64,000 nucleotides of DNA from CAZABP01 sp964483245 (GTDB taxonomy: Bacteria; Planctomycetota; UBA1135; UBA2386): contig CAZABP010000002.1 of NCBI GenBank assembly GCA_964483245.1, forward strand, positions 1 to 64,000, read 5' to 3'. The notes beneath the pieces were generated by a model that made no database searches, was not told the origin of the DNA, and saw only the letters and a list, made by a program, of their open reading frames with translations. The translations under genes and the position numbers were made by a program. Shown here piece by piece: positions 61,413 to 64,000 of the stretch (position 1 is its first letter; every line of letters starts with the position of its first letter).

Positions 61413-62900
61413 ATGCCGGACCTGGCCAGGCAGGTCCTGGTCTGGCCTGGCTGGCCATATGCGCCCGCGCCCGCTTACCTGCTGCGCGCCGGCCGCGGGA
61501 CATCTTGGCGCGCTGCCGGTCGGGAGCCGCAGGGGCTGACTGTCTCGCTGCTCGCGTGCGAACTGCTCCGACATGCCTGGTTGCGCGCCTCCGAGGTCGC
61601 CATGCGTGGCGTCGCGCGATCGCTCGTGCCGTTTGCACGCGAGCCGGGCCGCGCGACCGCGGTGGACGAGCGCCCCCTGTGCGTCGTCCTCCCGATCCTC
61701 CCCGACCTCTCCCACACGTTCGTCTACCGCGAAGTCCTCGCACTGCTCCGCGCGCGACCCGACACGCGCGTCGTCTGCCTGGAGCGCGGTCACGGTCCGG
61801 TGCACCCCGAAGCCGCCGAGCTCCTCGAGCGGGTCGAGTTCGTGCCGCCGCAAGGGATCACGCGCCGGTTCCTGACGGTCCTCGGCTGGGCGCTGCGCGC
61901 GCCGCGCCGGTTTGGCGCGCTGATCCGCCTGTACCGCGACCAGCCGGGCGGCAGCACCCGGGACCTGTTCGGCAAGAACCCGCTGCGCGACCCCCGCCAC
62001 CCGGGGCGCGCGTTTGCCCTGGCATCGCACCTGCGGCGCGACCCGCCGGCGCAGCTTCACGTGTACGGCTCGACCTATCCGGCCAATGCGACGCTCGGTG
62101 CCGCGATGCTGCTCGGTGTGCCATTCAGCATCTCGTCGTACGTCGACTTCGACTTCGGCTACGACTTCAAGATGCTCGGCGAGAAGCTGCGGCGCGCGCG
62201 GTTCTTCCGCGTGGTCACGGCCTTCTGCGCGCAGCGCCTGCGCGAACTGGAGCCTGCAGCCGCCGGCGCGAGAATCCCCGTCGTGCTGCTCGGGCTGGAT
62301 CTGGACAGGTGGCAGGACGAGGCGGTCCCATCGGGTGCAGGGCTCCTGGTCAGCGCGGCACGCCTGGTCCCGAAGAAGGGCCTGCACATCCTGCCGCCCG
62401 CCCTCGCGCAGTTGCGCGCGCGCGGGATCCCGTTCCGCTGGCTGATCGCCGGCGATGGCCCGGAACGCGAGCGCCTGCAGGCGCTGGTCAGCGAGCACGG
62501 GATCGCGGACGCGGTCGAGTTCCTGGGCCCGGTCGGCAACGACGAAGTGCGCCGGCGGCTGCTGCACGCCGACGCGGCCGTGCTGCCGTGCGTCGTCGCC
62601 TCAGACGGGGAGCGCGATGGGATCCCGATCTTCCTGACCGAGGCAATGGCGCTCGGGGTGCCGGTCGTGACGACGCCGGTGTCGGGGATTCCGGAGCTGA
62701 TCGAAGATGGAGTGAACGGCCTGCTCGCGAGCCCCGGGTCGGCCGCGGCGCTCGCAGCGAAGCTCCAGCAGCTGCTAGCCGATTCGCCTGGCGCGCGTGC
62801 CATCGGCCAGCGCGGCCGCGCCACGGTGCAGGCGAAGCTCGACGTCCGCGACGCCGCCAACGCGCTCTTGGCGCAGCTCGACGCGGGGGTGCCGACGTGA
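61413..62900 (+). CDS. family 4 glycosyltransferase (colanic-acid-type)
   Basis: 495 residues from ATG 61413; TTG 61392 would add seven residues. The N-terminal domain begins around residue 95 (CVVLPILPDLSHTFVYREV). The GT-B C-terminal domain has LLVSAARLVPKKGLHIL, LIAGDGPERERLQALV, and SDGERDGIPIFLTEAMALGVPVV split around the D-X7-E site, then SGIPELIEDGVNGLL. The family includes colanic-acid and exopolysaccharide sugar transferases. The stop overlaps the next GTG (GTGA), so it is coupled to the gene running off the right edge. Confidence 0.9.
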   Translation: MPDLARQVLVWPGWPYAPAPAYLLRAGRGTSWRAAGREPQGLTVSLLACELLRHAWLRASEVAMRGVARSLVPFAREPGRATAVDERPLCVVLPILPDLSHTFVYREVLALLRARPDTRVVCLERGHGPVHPEAAELLERVEFVPPQGITRRFLTVLGWALRAPRRFGALIRLYRDQPGGSTRDLFGKNPLRDPRHPGRAFALASHLRRDPPAQLHVYGSTYPANATLGAAMLLGVPFSISSYVDFDFGYDFKMLGEKLRRARFFRVVTAFCAQRLRELEPAAAGARIPVVLLGLDLDRWQDEAVPSGAGLLVSAARLVPKKGLHILPPALAQLRARGIPFRWLIAGDGPERERLQALVSEHGIADAVEFLGPVGNDEVRRRLLHADAAVLPCVVASDGERDGIPIFLTEAMALGVPVVTTPVSGIPELIEDGVNGLLASPGSAAALAAKLQQLLADSPGARAIGQRGRATVQAKLDVRDAANALLAQLDAGVPT

Positions 62901-64000
62901 AGCTGCTGTACGTGATCCATCAGTACTTTCCGTACGCCCGCTCCGGGACGGAGCAGTACTGCCTCGCGACGTCGCGCGAGGCGCGCCGGCGTGGCGACGA
63001 CGTGACGGTGCTCTCGCTGCACTGGGAGGAGCACGTCAGCGAACCACCGGTCCGGGTCTGGGAGGAGACGTACGACGGCTTCCGCGTGCTCTGGCTCGCC
63101 CACTGGATCGGGCTGAACCCGAACCGGGTGCTGCGCGACTACCACAATCCGCCGGTCGCGGCGCGCTTCGGCGAGCTGCTCGACGAGCTGCGGCCGGACG
63201 CGGTGCACTTCTTCCACCTGCGCCAGCTCGGCGCGGATCTGATCCCGATGGCGCGCGCCCGCGGGCTGCGCACGGTGGTCCACTTGATGGACTTCTGGTA
63301 CCTGTGCCCGCGCTTCACGCTGCTGCGCAGCGACGGCGCATTGTGCGATGGTCCGCCGCAGCAAGGACTCGGCTGCGTGCCGTGCCACCTCGGTCCGGAC
63401 GTACCGGAGCGGGAGCTCGCGGATCAGCGCGACGCGCTGGCGGCGTTGCCGCCGGACCCGCAGGACACGCCGGCCGCGCGCTTGGGGGCTTTGGTGCGGC
63501 GCAAGGACGTGATGCTGCAGCAGCTCGCGCAGGCGGACCATGTGTTCGCGCCGTCGCGTTTCCTGGCCGGGATGTTCGTGCACAACGGCTTCCCGGCGGC
63601 GCGGATCGAGGTGCTGCCGTACGGCCTCGACCCAGACCGCGTGCACCAGCTCCCGGTCCTGCGTCCGCGCACGCCGCTGCGGGTCGGATTCATCGGCGTG
63701 CTGTCGCCGTGGAAGGCGCCACACGTGCTGATCGATGCGGTGCTGGCACTGCCGGAGCTGCCGCTCGAGCTGACGCTGCACGGCGACCTGACGATGTCGA
63801 TGTTCGCCGACTATGTCGCCGGGCTGCAGCAGCGCGCCGCCGGAGACCCGCGGATCCGGTTCGCCGGGGCGTTCGCCGGCGAGCGGCTGGACGAGGTGCT
63901 CGCCGGCCTGGACCTGCTCGTCGTGCCGTCGATCTGGTACGAGAACACGCCGTTCGTCGTGCTCGAAGCCTTCGCGGCCGGAGTGCCGGTCGCCGCGTCC
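62897..64000 (+). CDS. family 4 glycosyltransferase, truncated by the window end
   Basis: Open from GTG 62897 to the right edge, 368 codons with no stop. It begins LLYVIHQYFPYARSGTEQYC, a typical GT4 donor-side start, and continues with DAVHFFHLRQLGAD, VVHLMDFWYLCPR and FAPSRFLAGMFVHNGFP. The C-terminal domain has IGVLSPWKAPHVLIDAV and then IWYENTPFVVLEAFAAGVPV, split here around E-X7-E. A Cys-rich insert (CDGPPQQGLGCVPCH) is of the kind seen in several GT4 enzymes of exopolysaccharide loci. Coupled by a 4-bp overlap to the preceding glycosyltransferase gene. Confidence 0.9.
   Translation, partial: MKLLYVIHQYFPYARSGTEQYCLATSREARRRGDDVTVLSLHWEEHVSEPPVRVWEETYDGFRVLWLAHWIGLNPNRVLRDYHNPPVAARFGELLDELRPDAVHFFHLRQLGADLIPMARARGLRTVVHLMDFWYLCPRFTLLRSDGALCDGPPQQGLGCVPCHLGPDVPERELADQRDALAALPPDPQDTPAARLGALVRRKDVMLQQLAQADHVFAPSRFLAGMFVHNGFPAARIEVLPYGLDPDRVHQLPVLRPRTPLRVGFIGVLSPWKAPHVLIDAVLALPELPLELTLHGDLTMSMFADYVAGLQQRAAGDPRIRFAGAFAGERLDEVLAGLDLLVVPSIWYENTPFVVLEAFAAGVPVAAS

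Noticed and set aside
1..64000. CRISPR array, prophage or integrative element
   Set aside because: No regularly spaced direct repeats, no integrase, phage structural or transposase motifs were seen in any credible reading frame. The repeats found are short palindromic elements.

Overview
The window is very GC-rich bacterial DNA, densely coded, with many GTG and TTG starts and short gene overlaps. Several signs point to a Planctomycetota bacterium. The secreted proteins are large, with carboxypeptidase-regulatory-like or kelch-type repeats. Three of them (kelch protein, esterase, PQQ dehydrogenase) share a C-terminal domain that I associate with surface proteins of that phylum. There is also a TMTC-like membrane protein, a secreted redox enzyme set and an E. 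coli-like class I aldolase. This assignment is an inference from protein style; no rRNA or marker gene is present.

Layout. 1-7.3 kb: a tightly overlapping + strand operon with the end of gpmI, a secreted M28 peptidase, a large lipoprotein, a lipoprotein with two retropepsin-like motifs, and a sugar-type ABC ATPase with no permease. 7.3-16 kb: a secreted thioredoxin-like protein, a YjbQ-family protein, a TMTC-like membrane protein, acylphosphatase, the MoxR-DUF58-transglutaminase operon and a TIGR00300 (ornithine cyclodeaminase-type) enzyme. 16-23.2 kb: a VOC-protein remnant, secreted proteins, a glutathione peroxidase-dienelactone hydrolase fusion, a metalloprotease lipoprotein and a divergent Ser/Thr kinase. 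23.2-27.1 kb: an accessory-looking segment with a kelch-like gene broken by one in-frame TGA. It is flanked by two 153-bp direct copies of a hairpin-rich repeat and followed by a decayed gene tail and an esterase. 27.1-31.7 kb: fbaB, a TPR lipoprotein and an orphan NtrY-like histidine kinase.

31.7-37.4 kb and 46.2-64 kb together form a surface-glycan locus. It holds FkbM and Methyltransf_24-type methyltransferases, GT2 enzymes, multidomain GT4 enzymes and two giant fused glycosyltransferases (1558 and 1137 residues). A GT2-GT4 gene pair occurs twice as a diverged duplication. The two giant proteins share an unrecognised domain in front of their GT2 domains. Between the two halves lie a 1232-residue regulatory-domain repeat protein, a PQQ sugar dehydrogenase-dihaem protein and a bifunctional anthraniloyl-CoA monooxygenase-type flavoenzyme.

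Non-coding structure includes three inverted-repeat elements of 153-172 bp (one in two copies), G-quadruplex-capable G-runs, several strong hairpins, and a TAGACT hexamer about 40 nt upstream of four start codons, proposed here as a promoter -10 element. No tRNA, rRNA, CRISPR array, integrase or transposase gene was seen.
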